In this document: positions 15,815 to 24,239 of the stretch, piece after piece | Position numbering within the stretch: the first letter of the stretch is position 1 | Layout of the letters: every line of letters begins with the position of its first letter | Assembly: GCF_022760835.1 (NCBI RefSeq) | Contig: NZ_JAKTNQ010000005.1 | Coordinates: forward strand, 1 to 64,000 | Direction of reading: 5' to 3' | From: Thermus altitudinis | GTDB taxonomy: Bacteria; Deinococcota; Deinococci; Deinococcales; Thermaceae | Length of the DNA: 64,000 nucleotides | Notes under the pieces: generated by a model | What the model was told of the DNA's origin: nothing | The model's input: the letters and a program-made list of their open reading frames with translations, nothing else | Database searches by the model: none | Position numbers and translations under genes: made by a program

Positions 15815-16243
15815 GTGCAGGTACCTAAGCCCCTTAAGCACGCCGTGGCCCTGGCCGCCTGGTCCCATAAGGGCCTCCTCCTGGTGAAGCGCCCCGAGGA
15901 GGACCCCGAGCTCGGCGGGGCCTGGGGCCTGCCAGCGGTGAGCCTAAAGGAGGGGGAAAGCGTGGAAGAAGGGGCCTTGAGGGTGGGCTGGGAAAAGCTG
16001 GGCTCCCCCGTGGAGGCTCTCCAGCCCGTGGCCTTCGGGGTGGAGGAGCGGAGGGCCTACACCCTAAGGCTTTGGGTGGTGGAGGCCAGGCTCCTAACCG
16101 AGCCCCTCCTGCCCGAGCCCCAGCCCGGGAAGACCTACTACCGGGCCTACCGTTTCGGCACCCCTCAAGACCTTAAGGAGGCCGCCCAAGAAGGCTCCTT
16201 GTGTAGCCGCCTCTACCTGGCGGTGAAAGGCCTTTGCCCATAA
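15815..16243 (+). CDS. Nudix-hydrolase-like protein with degenerate Nudix box
   Basis: 142 residues from GTG 15815. The frame could also open at TTG 15779, directly after the previous stop, but neither start has a Shine-Dalgarno. The fold is Nudix-like (KHAVALAAWSHKGLLLVKR, GAWGLPAVSLKEGESVEEGA). The Nudix box GX5EX7REUXEEXGU, however, reads ..RVGWEKLG: the RE and EE pairs carrying the metal-binding glutamates are changed to RV and EK. Catalysis is therefore doubtful and a binding role is possible. It sits between the molybdopterin enzyme and thiI, three bases before thiI. Confidence 0.65.
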   Translation: MQVPKPLKHAVALAAWSHKGLLLVKRPEEDPELGGAWGLPAVSLKEGESVEEGALRVGWEKLGSPVEALQPVAFGVEERRAYTLRLWVVEARLLTEPLLPEPQPGKTYYRAYRFGTPQDLKEAAQEGSLCSRLYLAVKGLCP

Positions 16244-16246
16244 GCC

Positions 16247-17476
16247 ATGGAAACCCTGCTTCTGGTCAACCTTTTCCACGAGCTGGCCCTAAAAGGGGGC
16301 AACCGCCCCCATTTCCTCAAGAAGGCCAAGGCCCATGTGAAGGAGGCCCTAAAGGGCCTGGGGGCCAGGCTGGAGGCAGCGTGGCCCATGGCCCTTCTCT
16401 TTCACCTGCCCGAGGAAGCCTGGCCCGAGACTAAGGAACGCCTACAGGACACCCTGGGGGTGGAAGGCTTCGCCCGGGTCCTGCGCACGCCTCCGGACCT
16501 GAAGGCCCTCGAGGCCGCCTTGGAAAGGGTTTTGGAAGGAGAGCGCTTTTTAAGCTTCCGCATCACCTCCAAGCGCTCCGACAAAACCTTCCCCCTCACC
16601 TCCCCGGAGATGGAGCGCCTCCTGGGCGCCTTCGTGAAGGAGAAGACGGGGGCCAAGGTGCAGCTAAAGGGGGCGGAACGGGAGTTGGTGGTGCGCGTCC
16701 TGCCCCATGCCGCCCTTCTGGAGGTGGAGCGCCACCCAGGGCCCGGGGGGCTTCCCCCTGGAGTCTCGGGAAAGGTGGTGGCCTTGCTCTCTGGGGGGAT
16801 TGACTCCCCGGTGGCCGCCTACCGCCTCATGCGCCGGGGGGCCGAGGTGGTCCTGGTGCACTTCCACCCTTTTCCTCTCCTCTCCGGGCAAAGCCGGGAA
16901 AAGGCCAAGGCCATCGCCAAGCGCCTGGCCCGCTTCCAGCACCGCATCCGCTTGCACCTGGTTCCCTTTAGCGAGGTGCAAAGGGAGATCATCGTCAAGG
17001 CCCCCAAGGCCTACCGGGTGGTCCTCTACCGCCGCTACATGCTCCGCATCGCCGAGGCCATCGCCCAAGAGGAAGGAGCCTTGGCCCTTTGCACGGGGGA
17101 CAGCCTAGGCCAGGTGGCCTCACAAACCCTGGAGAATCTCTATGTTGTAAACCAGGCCGCCACCCTTCCCGTATTCCGCCCCCTGATCGGTTTTGACAAG
17201 GTGGAGATCAAGGCCGAGGCGGAGCGCATCGGCACCTACCCCATCTCCATCCTCCCCGACGAGGAGTGCTGCACCCTTTTCGCCCCCAAGCACCCCGTGA
17301 CCCGGGCCCAGCTTTCCGTGGTCCTCGAGGCGGAACGCCACCTAGATACCGAGGCCCTCATGGCCTTGGCCCTGGAGGGCCGGGAGGTGGTGCGCTACAC
17401 CTGGCCAGGGCAAAAACCCCTACCGAAGGCCCAAGAGGAGGCCCCTATAATGGGGCATGGACCTCTTGACGGCTAA
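16247..17476 (+). CDS. thiI: tRNA 4-thiouridine synthase ThiI (no rhodanese domain)
   Basis: 409 residues. A ferredoxin-like N-terminal part is followed by a THUMP domain (about 60-160) and a PP-loop pyrophosphatase domain with [10 protein letters not shown] (SGGIDS 182-187) and [17 protein letters not shown]. It adenylates U8 of tRNA for sulfur insertion to s4U and may serve thiazole synthesis. The protein ends soon after the PP-loop domain, so the C-terminal rhodanese domain of the E. coli enzyme is absent. [14 protein letters not shown] motif near 340 supplies cysteines. The 3' end overlaps the amidase gene by 20 bases. Confidence 0.93.
   Translation: METLLLVNLFHELALKGGNRPHFLKKAKAHVKEALKGLGARLEAAWPMALLFHLPEEAWPETKERLQDTLGVEGFARVLRTPPDLKALEAALERVLEGERFLSFRITSKRSDKTFPLTSPEMERLLGAFVKEKTGAKVQLKGAERELVVRVLPHAALLEVERHPGPGGLPPGVSGKVVALLSGGIDSPVAAYRLMRRGAEVVLVHFHPFPLLSGQSREKAKAIAKRLARFQHRIRLHLVPFSEVQREIIVKAPKAYRVVLYRRYMLRIAEAIAQEEGALALCTGDSLGQVASQTLENLYVVNQAATLPVFRPLIGFDKVEIKAEAERIGTYPISILPDEECCTLFAPKHPVTRAQLSVVLEAERHLDTEALMALALEGREVVRYTWPGQKPLPKAQEEAPIMGHGPLDG
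17446..17451 (+). promoter_or_regulatory. -10 box (leaderless) for the amidase gene, inside thiI
   Basis: A perfect TATAAT five bases before the ATG at 17457, within the 3' end of thiI. No good -35 is visible. Confidence 0.5.
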
Positions 17477-18761
17477 AGCCCTTCTGGAAAGGGGCGAAAC
17501 CACCCCTCTGGCCCTTTTGGAAGAGGCCCTGGAAAGGGCCCGGGCCTTCCAGGACCGCAACGCCCTAGCCTACCTGGACGCGGAAGGGGCCAAGGAGGAA
17601 GCCCAGCGGCTTACCGAGGAGCTGAGGGGGGGAAAAGTCCGGGGACCCTTGCACGGCATCCCCCTCACGGTGAAGGACCTCTTCCCGGTAAAGGGCATGC
17701 CCACCCATGCCGGAACCCGGGCCCCCCTGCCCCCCCTGCCCGAGGAGGCCCAGGCGGTGAGGCGCCTGCGGGAGGCCGGGGCTCTCCTCTTCGCCAAGAC
17801 CAACATGCACGAAATCGCCCTGGGTATCACCGGGGAAAACCCCTGGACTGGCCCCGTGCGCAACGCCGTAGACCCCAGCCGCCAAGCCGGGGGAAGCAGC
17901 AGCGGGAGCGCCGTGGCCGTGGCCCTGGGGATCGGCCTGGCCTCCTTGGGCTCGGACACCGGGGGGTCCATCCGCATCCCCGCTGCCTTCAACGGGGTGG
18001 TGGGCTTCAAGCCCTCCTACGGCCGGGTGAGCCTGGAAGGGGCCCTGCCCCTATCCCGCTCCACCGACCATGCGGGGCCCATCGCCAAAACGGTACGGGA
18101 TGCCCACTTCCTCACGGAGATCCTGGCAGGGGAGAGCATTCCTTTAGAGGGCCCGCAAAACCCCACCTTCGGCGTGCCCCTGGACTTCCTGGAGGGCCGT
18201 CTGGGGGTGGGCGTGCGCCGGGCGTTCCAAAGCCTTTTGCAGGATCTGCCCTCCCTAAGGGCCGAGGTGAGGGAGGTGTCCCTACCCCTTCCCGGGGTCT
18301 ATGAGGTCTACACCCGCCTGGTGCGCTACGAGGCCGCCCGCATCCACGAAAAGGCCTTAAAGGAACATCCGGAAGGTTTTTCGCCTCAGGTGCGGGAGGC
18401 CCTTTTGGCGGGGCTTTCCCTCACGGAGAAGGACTACCGGGATGCGGTGGCGGAAAGGGAGGCCTTGCGCCTGCAGTTGGTAAAGGCCCTGAGGGGGGTG
18501 GATGCCCTCCTCCTTCCCACCCAGCCCCTACCCGCCCCTCCCTTGGGCACGGAGGAGGTGGAGCTGGAGTCGGGGAGGAAGAGCCACCGGGAGGCCTTCA
18601 TCACCCTCACCCTGCCCTTTAGCCTCCTGGGGGTGCCCACCCTCACCCTGCCCTTCGCCCGGGTGGAGGGGATGCCGGTGGGGCTTCAGGTGGTGGGCCC
18701 CTACGCCGAGGATGGCCGGGTGCTGGCCATCGGGGGCTGGCTCGAGGCCCGGCTAAAGTAG
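17457..18761 (+). CDS. Amidase (amidase-signature family)
   Basis: 434 residues. The Ser-cisSer-Lys triad is visible as K73 (VKDLFPVKG), S147 ([10 protein letters not shown]) and nucleophile S171 ([12 protein letters not shown]), with the AS-signature glycines. The family hydrolyses amide bonds. GatA of the tRNA amidotransferase is the closest well-known relative, but no gatB/gatC lie here, so a stand-alone amidase is more likely. The C-terminus overlaps the convergent anion-transporter gene by nine bases. Confidence 0.88.
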   Translation: MDLLTAKALLERGETTPLALLEEALERARAFQDRNALAYLDAEGAKEEAQRLTEELRGGKVRGPLHGIPLTVKDLFPVKGMPTHAGTRAPLPPLPEEAQAVRRLREAGALLFAKTNMHEIALGITGENPWTGPVRNAVDPSRQAGGSSSGSAVAVALGIGLASLGSDTGGSIRIPAAFNGVVGFKPSYGRVSLEGALPLSRSTDHAGPIAKTVRDAHFLTEILAGESIPLEGPQNPTFGVPLDFLEGRLGVGVRRAFQSLLQDLPSLRAEVREVSLPLPGVYEVYTRLVRYEAARIHEKALKEHPEGFSPQVREALLAGLSLTEKDYRDAVAEREALRLQLVKALRGVDALLLPTQPLPAPPLGTEEVELESGRKSHREAFITLTLPFSLLGVPTLTLPFARVEGMPVGLQVVGPYAEDGRVLAIGGWLEARLK

Positions 18762-19952
18762 GGCATAGAGCAGGCCCAAGGTCAAAAGGGTTAGGGGCAG
18801 GCCCAAGCGGAGGTGCTCCCAAAGGCCAATCCTCACCCCCTCCCTCCCCGCGCCCTCGGCCACGATGAGGTTGGCCACGCTGGCCAAGAGGGTCAGGTTC
18901 CCCGCCAGGGTGCTCCCCCCCGCCAGAAGAAGCCAATCCCCGGGGTCTTGCACCAAGGGGGCCAGGAGCAACACCGCCGGCACATTGGAGACCAAAAGGG
19001 AAAGAAGGGCAGCGCCCAGAAGAAGCCCCAAAGGGGTAGCGGCCCAGGGCAGAAGGTGCTCCACCAAGCCCAGCCTCCGCACCCCCTCGGTGACCACAAA
19101 AAGGCCCGCAAACATCACCAAAAGCTCCCAGTCCACCCTTTGGAAGTACCGCTCCGAACGAAGGCGGCGGGTGAAGAGGAGCAGCCCCGCCGCCGCCAGG
19201 GCTCCTTGGGCCATGGGGTAGCCCAGGAGAAAGGCCAGAAAAAGCCCCAAGGCCACCCAAAGCCCCTTGGTCAAAAGGGGGCGGTGCAACCGGTAGCGCA
19301 AGGGGGGCATGGGGGGAAGGGGTGCCAACGAGCGTACCTCCGGGTAGAGGAGGGCCAGCAGGGCCACCTGAAGAAAGAGGCCCAAGAGGGTCACGGGCCA
19401 AAGGGCGGAGACAAACCCCAGGTAGGGAATGCCAAAAAGGCTCGCCACCACGATGTTCTGGGGGTTTCCCGTGGGGGTCAAGAGGCTTCCCGTGTTCACC
19501 GCCGCCATGAGGGCGAGGAGGTAGGGAACGGGATGGAGCCCCAGGCCCCGGGTGAGGGAGAGGACCAAGGGGGTGAGGAGGAGGGCCATGGTGTCGTTGA
19601 GGAAAAGGGCGGAAAGGAGGCCGCTTCCGAAGGTGAGGAGAAGGAGGAGGGAAAAGGGCGTCCTAGCCCATCGCAAAAGCCCCTCCGCCGCCAAGCCGAA
19701 GAAGCCGGCATACCCCAGGTGGGCATTAAGCACCATGATGCCGAAGAGGAAGGTGAGGGTCTTGGCGTCCAGGGCCTCCCAGGCCTCCTCGAGGTCCAAG
19801 GTCCCCAGGAGCACCAAAAAGCTGGCCCCCACCAGGGCCACCCCCGCCCGGTTCATGCGGTATCCGGGAAGCCCCCCTAGGGCCAGGCCCAGGTAGGTGA
19901 GGAGAAGAACCAGGAGGCTAAGCCCTTCCCGTATCTCCTGGGAAAACGCCAT
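18753..19952 (-). CDS. Anion permease, SLC13/ArsB-like
   Basis: 399 residues with about 11 hydrophobic segments in two inverted halves. Each half carries a family hairpin motif: TPTGNPQNIVVASLFG in the first and SNVPAVLLLAPL with ANLIVAEGAG in the second. This is the ArsB/NhaD/SLC13 (ion transporter) superfamily. The ion may be arsenite, sulfate or a dicarboxylate, and nothing nearby decides it. GGAGGAG lies about eight bases before the ATG at 19952, inside the upstream acetyltransferase gene, which it overlaps by 35 bases. Confidence 0.85.
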   Translation of the reverse strand: MAFSQEIREGLSLLVLLLTYLGLALGGLPGYRMNRAGVALVGASFLVLLGTLDLEEAWEALDAKTLTFLFGIMVLNAHLGYAGFFGLAAEGLLRWARTPFSLLLLLTFGSGLLSALFLNDTMALLLTPLVLSLTRGLGLHPVPYLLALMAAVNTGSLLTPTGNPQNIVVASLFGIPYLGFVSALWPVTLLGLFLQVALLALLYPEVRSLAPLPPMPPLRYRLHRPLLTKGLWVALGLFLAFLLGYPMAQGALAAAGLLLFTRRLRSERYFQRVDWELLVMFAGLFVVTEGVRRLGLVEHLLPWAATPLGLLLGAALLSLLVSNVPAVLLLAPLVQDPGDWLLLAGGSTLAGNLTLLASVANLIVAEGAGREGVRIGLWEHLRLGLPLTLLTLGLLYALL

Positions 19953-20508
19953 AGAGCTTCTCCTCCAACCTAGCCCTTACCCGGGGCCACTCCTCCCGCA
20001 GGAGGCTATAGATGACGTCATCGCGGAAGCGGCCATCCGCCAAAAGGCGGTTTCGCCTTAAAATCCCCTCCCGCACCGCCCCCAAGGACTCTAAGGCCCC
20101 TTGGCTTCGCAGGTTCAAGGGGTCTACCTTGAACTCCACCCTTTCTGCAGAAAGCCCCTCAAAGGCATGGACCAGGAGAAGATACTTGGCCTCCTTGTTG
20201 GCTGGGCTACCCCAGAAGGGCTTAAAGATGAGGGTTCCAAGTTCAAGCTTGCGGTTTTTGGGATCGGGAGCGATAACCGAAATCCGCCCGGCCAGCTCCC
20301 CTCCCAAGAAGATCGCCCAGTTCACCCGGCCCGGCTCGGAAAGAAGGGCCTCGAGGTGGGCCTCTAGGTCCTTCGGCCCCTCCACCCGATGGCTCATGTA
20401 GCGGTAGACCTCGGGGTCAAACTGGGCCTGAAAGCTAGGGAGGTGGGCAAGGGACAAGGTCTCCAAACGCACGTACCGGCCCCTAAAAACTTCGGGGAAA
20501 ACCCACAT
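19918..20508 (-). CDS. GNAT acetyltransferase, RimJ-like
   Basis: About 196 residues from ATG 20508. The layout is that of RimJ/RimL-type GNATs: FRGRYVRLETLSLAHLPSF, the acetyl-CoA region ELGTLIFKPFWGSPANKEAKYLLL, and RVEFKVDPLNLRSQGALESLGAVREG. It acetylates an amino group, with an unknown target. ATG 20517 is an alternative start; a CATAAT seven bases before 20508 favours the shorter form. It is probably co-transcribed with the overlapping anion permease gene. Confidence 0.85.
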   Translation of the reverse strand: MWVFPEVFRGRYVRLETLSLAHLPSFQAQFDPEVYRYMSHRVEGPKDLEAHLEALLSEPGRVNWAIFLGGELAGRISVIAPDPKNRKLELGTLIFKPFWGSPANKEAKYLLLVHAFEGLSAERVEFKVDPLNLRSQGALESLGAVREGILRRNRLLADGRFRDDVIYSLLREEWPRVRARLEEKLYGVFPGDTGRA

Positions 20509-20566
20509 GCTACCCATTATGGGACCCGCCGGGCCCCATGCGCGGCAACCCACCTGGAACCGGGTT

Positions 20567-20634
20567 GGCCTTGGCAATCCGCGAGCTTGCTAAGGTTTAC
20601 CTGGGAAAACGCATCCGGATCATTTGCCAAGGCC
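20567..20634. promoter_or_regulatory. Inverted-repeat operator candidate upstream of the second sugar importer
   Basis: GGCCTTGGCAA (20567-20577) and TTGCCAAGGCC (20624-20634) form an 11-bp perfect inverted repeat 46 bases apart. A third copy of the core, TTGCTAAGG, lies at 20587-20595. Three copies of one 9-base word in 66 bases just before the importer genes suggest a regulator site. No regulator gene is adjacent. Confidence 0.45.
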
Positions 20635-20666
20635 CGTAGTAGAATGGCAGCGAAAGGAGGCTAACC

Positions 20667-21902
20667 ATGAAAAGAGCCCTGGTTTTGCTTTTCCTGCTGT
20701 TCTCTATAGCCTTAGCCCAAAACATCACCATCACCTATTGGCAGTACGAGTTCCGCAGCAAGGTGGAGGCCATCAACGAGCTCATCCGCCGGTTTGAGGC
20801 CCAAAATCCGGGCATCAAAGTGGTGCACCAAACCTTTCCCTACGACGCCTTCCAGCAAAAGGTGGCCGCTGCTATACCTGCGGGCCAAGGGCCGGACGTG
20901 GTGAACCTGTACTATGGCTGGGCCCCTACCTGGGTCAAGGCCGGGTATCTGGTGCCCCTGCCCGATGACTGGATCCAGCGCCTGGACCGAGACTTCGTGG
21001 CCATGGCCCAGGCCGCCAAAGTGGGCGGAAAACTTTATGGAGTACCCACCGCGGTACGGAGCCTGGCCCTTTTTTATAACAAGGACCTTTTCCGCCAGGC
21101 GGGGATTGCCACCCCCCCCAAAACTTGGGAGGAGTTTATCGGTATAGGTCAAAAACTCACCGTAAAACAAGGTGGGCGCTTCGCTCAAATCGGCTACGGG
21201 ATCGCCCCCGATGGGCAGGACCATCACCTGGTCCGGGAGGTCTTGGTGCGACAGTTCGGAGGCAAGCCCTACTCCGATGACGGAAAACGGGTCCTTTACC
21301 AAAACGAGGCTGGGCTTAAAGCCCTCAGCTTCTATACCGACTGGGTGCGCAAACACGAGATCGGGGTCCCCGGTTTCTTCCCCGGAAACAACGGCTACCG
21401 GGACGGGTTCATCGCAGGTAGGATCGCCATGATCGTGGACGGTTCTTTCGCCATCGGTACCATCCAACAAGGAGCCCGCTTCAACTTTGGGGTGGCGGAG
21501 TTGCCCTTGGAACGGGCAGGAGGGCGAAAGGCCAACTTCGGCTCCTTCTGGATGCACGGCCTCACCCCTTTGGCCACCGGGCCCAAGCGGGAAGCCGCCC
21601 TTAAGTTCCTGGCCTTCATCACCTCCGAGGAAACCCAGCGCTACTGGCTGGAGAAAGTGGGGGAACTCCCGGCCAGCAAAAACCTAATCCGGGACCCCAA
21701 GCTCTCCCTCCATCCCATCTATGGCCCCTTCGTGTTGAGCCTGGCCTACGCCAAGGCTACCCCCTTTGTGGACGAAGCTGCCCAGCGCAAGGTGATGGTG
21801 GACGCCATCAATCGGGTTCTGCTCCAAGGCATGGACCCCGCCCAGTCGCTTAGGATAGCCGCCGAGGAGGAGCAAAGGATACTGGACCAGTTCTGGAGGT
21901 AG
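20667..21902 (+). CDS. Extracellular sugar-binding protein of a second ABC importer
   Basis: 411 residues. A Sec signal (MKRALVLLFLLFSIALAQ) is followed by a family-1 binding protein (NITITYWQYEFRSKVEAINE, ALFYNKDLFRQAGI, GFIAGRIAMIVDGSFAIGTI). AAAGGAGG lies six bases before the ATG; a TAGAAT at 20640-20645 is a possible -10. It is the first gene of an operon with two permeases. The ligand is a sugar by family, identity unknown. Unlike the binding protein at 8446 it uses Sec rather than Tat export. Confidence 0.9.
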   Translation: MKRALVLLFLLFSIALAQNITITYWQYEFRSKVEAINELIRRFEAQNPGIKVVHQTFPYDAFQQKVAAAIPAGQGPDVVNLYYGWAPTWVKAGYLVPLPDDWIQRLDRDFVAMAQAAKVGGKLYGVPTAVRSLALFYNKDLFRQAGIATPPKTWEEFIGIGQKLTVKQGGRFAQIGYGIAPDGQDHHLVREVLVRQFGGKPYSDDGKRVLYQNEAGLKALSFYTDWVRKHEIGVPGFFPGNNGYRDGFIAGRIAMIVDGSFAIGTIQQGARFNFGVAELPLERAGGRKANFGSFWMHGLTPLATGPKREAALKFLAFITSEETQRYWLEKVGELPASKNLIRDPKLSLHPIYGPFVLSLAYAKATPFVDEAAQRKVMVDAINRVLLQGMDPAQSLRIAAEEEQRILDQFWR

Positions 21903-21903
21903 G

Positions 21904-22794
21904 GTGCGGCTCACCCTGGCCCAGCGGGAAGCTCTTTGGGCCTTTGTCTTTCTGGCCGTTCCCCTAGCTTTTTTCCTCTACTTCCGTATCCTTCCTGCCT
22001 TCCAGGCCCTTTGGCTTTCCCTTTATGAGTGGCACGCCGACCCCGCACAAAGGCGCTTTGTGGGCCTCGAGCACTACGTCCGGCTCCTGGAAGACCCCCT
22101 TCTCCGCCGGGCCCTTTGGAATACCCTCCTCTACACCCTTCTGGGAGTTCCGGGCCAGATCGTCTTGGGCCTTATAATCGCCCTCCTCCTGCAAAGAACT
22201 CCTCTTGGTCGAGACCTGTTCCGGGCCATCTACTTTGCCCCGTATGTGACCCCAGCGGTGGCCGTAGCCTGGGTTTGGAGCTGGATGCTTTCCCCCCATT
22301 TTGGACTCGTCAACGAGCTTTTGGCCCTGTTGGGAATCCCCCCGCAGCCCTTTTTGCAAAGCCCGAGCCAAGCCCTGCCCACTGTGACCTGGGTGGTGGT
22401 CTGGCAGAACCTAGGCTTCCAGGTGGTCCTCTTTCTGGCAGGCCTGGAAAGCATTCCCCGGCAGTATTACGAGGCTGCCCGCATAGACGGAGCTGAAGGG
22501 TGGAAGCTGTTCCGCCACATCACCTGGCCCCTTCTGAACCCCGTCCTAGTGTTCTCCGTGGTCATTGGCACCATCGGTTACCTGCAGCTTTTCACCCAGG
22601 TGGTCAACCTGAACTTCACCGATCAAGGAGGCCCCCTTAACAGCACCCTGACCCTGGCCCTCTACATCTACCAGCTGGCCTTCCTGCGCTTCCAACTGGG
22701 ATATGCCGCAGCGGTTACCGTCCTCCTTTTTGCCCTCATCCTCCTCATCACCCTGGTACAGCTCAGGCTCCTCACCCGGAGGGTGGAAGTATGA
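21904..22794 (+). CDS. Sugar ABC permease, MalF/UgpA type
   Basis: 296 residues from GTG 21904, one base after the binding-protein stop. It has six predicted TM helices and the EAA loop YYEAARIDGAEGWKLFRHI near residue 195. It is the first of two permeases in this importer. Confidence 0.92.
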   Translation: MRLTLAQREALWAFVFLAVPLAFFLYFRILPAFQALWLSLYEWHADPAQRRFVGLEHYVRLLEDPLLRRALWNTLLYTLLGVPGQIVLGLIIALLLQRTPLGRDLFRAIYFAPYVTPAVAVAWVWSWMLSPHFGLVNELLALLGIPPQPFLQSPSQALPTVTWVVVWQNLGFQVVLFLAGLESIPRQYYEAARIDGAEGWKLFRHITWPLLNPVLVFSVVIGTIGYLQLFTQVVNLNFTDQGGPLNSTLTLALYIYQLAFLRFQLGYAAAVTVLLFALILLITLVQLRLLTRRVEV

Positions 22795-23612
22795 AGAGCC
22801 AAGCCAGGCTTACTAGCTTTCTGGTTCTTTTTCTCCTCCTCTTGGGCAGCGGGGTCATGGTCCTACCCTTTCTCTGGATGCTCCTTACTTCTTTCAAACC
22901 CTTCCCCGAGCTCTTCGCCCTTCGGTTCTTTCCCCAAGAACCCACCTTGGAAAACTACCGAGTAGTGCTCCGGGAAACGGGTTTTTTGCGTTGGTTTGGG
23001 AACAGCATCCTGGTAGCCTCCCTAACTACCCTTTCCGTGCTTTTCTTCGATAGTCTCGCCGGCTATACCCTGGCCCGACTGCGATTTACTGGAAAAAATC
23101 TGATCTTTATCCTTATCCTCTCCACCCTCATGGTTCCCACAGAGATGCTGGTCATCCCTTGGTATGTGATGAGCGCGGAGAAGGGTTGGATCAACACCTA
23201 CTGGGGGCTTCTCTTTCCCGGGCTCATCACCGCCTTTGGGGTCTTCCTTATGCGGCAGTTCTTCGCAACCCTACCCCAGGACCTCTTTGACGCCGGGCGA
23301 ATGGATGGGCTCTCCGAGTTCGGGGTCTTCTGGCGTATTGGCCTACCCCTGGTACGCCCGGCCCTGGCAGCGTTAGGGATCTTCACCTTTTTGGGCAACT
23401 GGAACGCTTTCCTTTGGCCGCTCATCGTGGTCCAAACCCCAGAGATGCGCACCCTTCCCGTAGGTATTGCCCTTTTTTCTGGGGAGGCAGGCACCGCTTG
23501 GAACCTGATCATGGCCGCTTCGAGCCTAGCGGTGCTACCGGTACTCTTGGTCTTTTTCTTCTTCCAACGGCAGATCATTGAAGGCGTGGTTCTCACGGGG
23601 GTAAAGGGCTGA
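22791..23612 (+). CDS. Sugar ABC permease, MalG/UgpE type
   Basis: 273 residues, overlapping the previous gene by ATGA. It has six TM helices and the EAA loop LFDAGRMDGLSEFGVFWRIG near residue 170. The C-terminus RQIIEGVVLTGVKG is typical of MalG/UgpE. No ATPase gene follows, so both importers in this window probably share an ATPase encoded elsewhere. Confidence 0.92.
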   Translation: MKSQARLTSFLVLFLLLLGSGVMVLPFLWMLLTSFKPFPELFALRFFPQEPTLENYRVVLRETGFLRWFGNSILVASLTTLSVLFFDSLAGYTLARLRFTGKNLIFILILSTLMVPTEMLVIPWYVMSAEKGWINTYWGLLFPGLITAFGVFLMRQFFATLPQDLFDAGRMDGLSEFGVFWRIGLPLVRPALAALGIFTFLGNWNAFLWPLIVVQTPEMRTLPVGIALFSGEAGTAWNLIMAASSLAVLPVLLVFFFFQRQIIEGVVLTGVKG

Positions 23613-23655
23613 GGGAGCTTCAAAAAACACAACCATACGCTAATACGCTACCCCC

Positions 23656-23742
23656 CACCGGGAAGGGCCACGGCCCTCGAGGACACCCTGCGCTACACCC
23701 GCACCCTTTTGCAAAGGGTCTTCCAAAGGGTAAGCTCTTGAC
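23656..23742 (+). pseudogene. Possible remnant reading frame in the gap before mogA
   Basis: The 132-base gap between the permease and mogA contains a short frame ending at TGA 23740-23742 that reads TALEDTLRYTRTLLQRVFQR. It has GC-rich third positions like real genes here but no start codon or ribosome site. It may be a decayed gene end. I do not recognise the family. The rest of the gap shows only the mogA promoter. Confidence 0.2.
23709..23736 (+). promoter_or_regulatory. Promoter candidate for mogA
   Basis: TTGCAA (23709-23714), 16 bases, TAAGCT (23731-23736), then eight bases to the ATG at 23745. There is no Shine-Dalgarno. Confidence 0.45.
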
Positions 23743-23744
23743 AA

Positions 23745-24239
23745 ATGTTCCGCGTGGGCATCCTAACCGTTTCCGATAAGGGCTATAGGGGCGAGCGGGA
23801 GGACACCACCCACCTGGCCATCCGCGAGGCCTTGGAAGGAGGGCCCTTTGAGGTGGCCGCCTACGAGATCGTCCCCGACGAGCCCCCCCTCATCAAGAAG
23901 GTCATCCGGCTTTGGGCCGACCGGGAGGGCTTGGACCTCATCCTTACCAACGGGGGCACGGGCCTAGCCCCCAGGGACAAGACCCCCGAGGCCACCCGGG
24001 AACTCCTGGACAAGGAGGTGCCGGGCCTTGCCGAGCTCATGCGCCTTAAGGGCCTGGCGAAAACCCCCATGGCCGCCCTCTCCCGGGGCCTTGCGGGGGT
24101 AAGGGGGAAAAGCCTCATCCTGAACCTGCCGGGAAGCCCCAAGGGGGCCCGGGAATCCCTGGAGGCAGTGCTTCCCGTCCTGCCCCACGCCTTAAGCCTC
24201 ATCACCGGCAAGGCCTGGCGGGAGGGGCACCATGAGTAG
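23745..24239 (+). CDS. mogA: Molybdopterin adenylyltransferase MogA/MoaB family
   Basis: 164 residues with MFRVGILTVSDKGYRG, the substrate motif LTNGGTGLAPRDKTPEAT and LNLPGSPKGARES, all hallmarks of the MogA/MoaB fold. It adenylates molybdopterin before Mo insertion. MogA and MoaB cannot be told apart by eye; MogA-type activity is assumed. It overlaps the aminotransferase gene by eight bases. The molybdopterin oxidoreductase at 13769 is an obvious client. Confidence 0.88.
   Translation: MFRVGILTVSDKGYRGEREDTTHLAIREALEGGPFEVAAYEIVPDEPPLIKKVIRLWADREGLDLILTNGGTGLAPRDKTPEATRELLDKEVPGLAELMRLKGLAKTPMAALSRGLAGVRGKSLILNLPGSPKGARESLEAVLPVLPHALSLITGKAWREGHHE

Noticed and set aside
17457-18761. GatA subunit of the tRNA amidotransferase
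   Set aside because: The amidase signature is shared by many enzymes. There is no gatB or gatC nearby and the C-terminal part is not specific. Kept as a generic amidase.
23738-23743. Perfect TTGACA just before the mogA start
   Set aside because: It lies one base from the ATG, so it cannot be a -35 for mogA, and no -10 follows at 16-18 bases.
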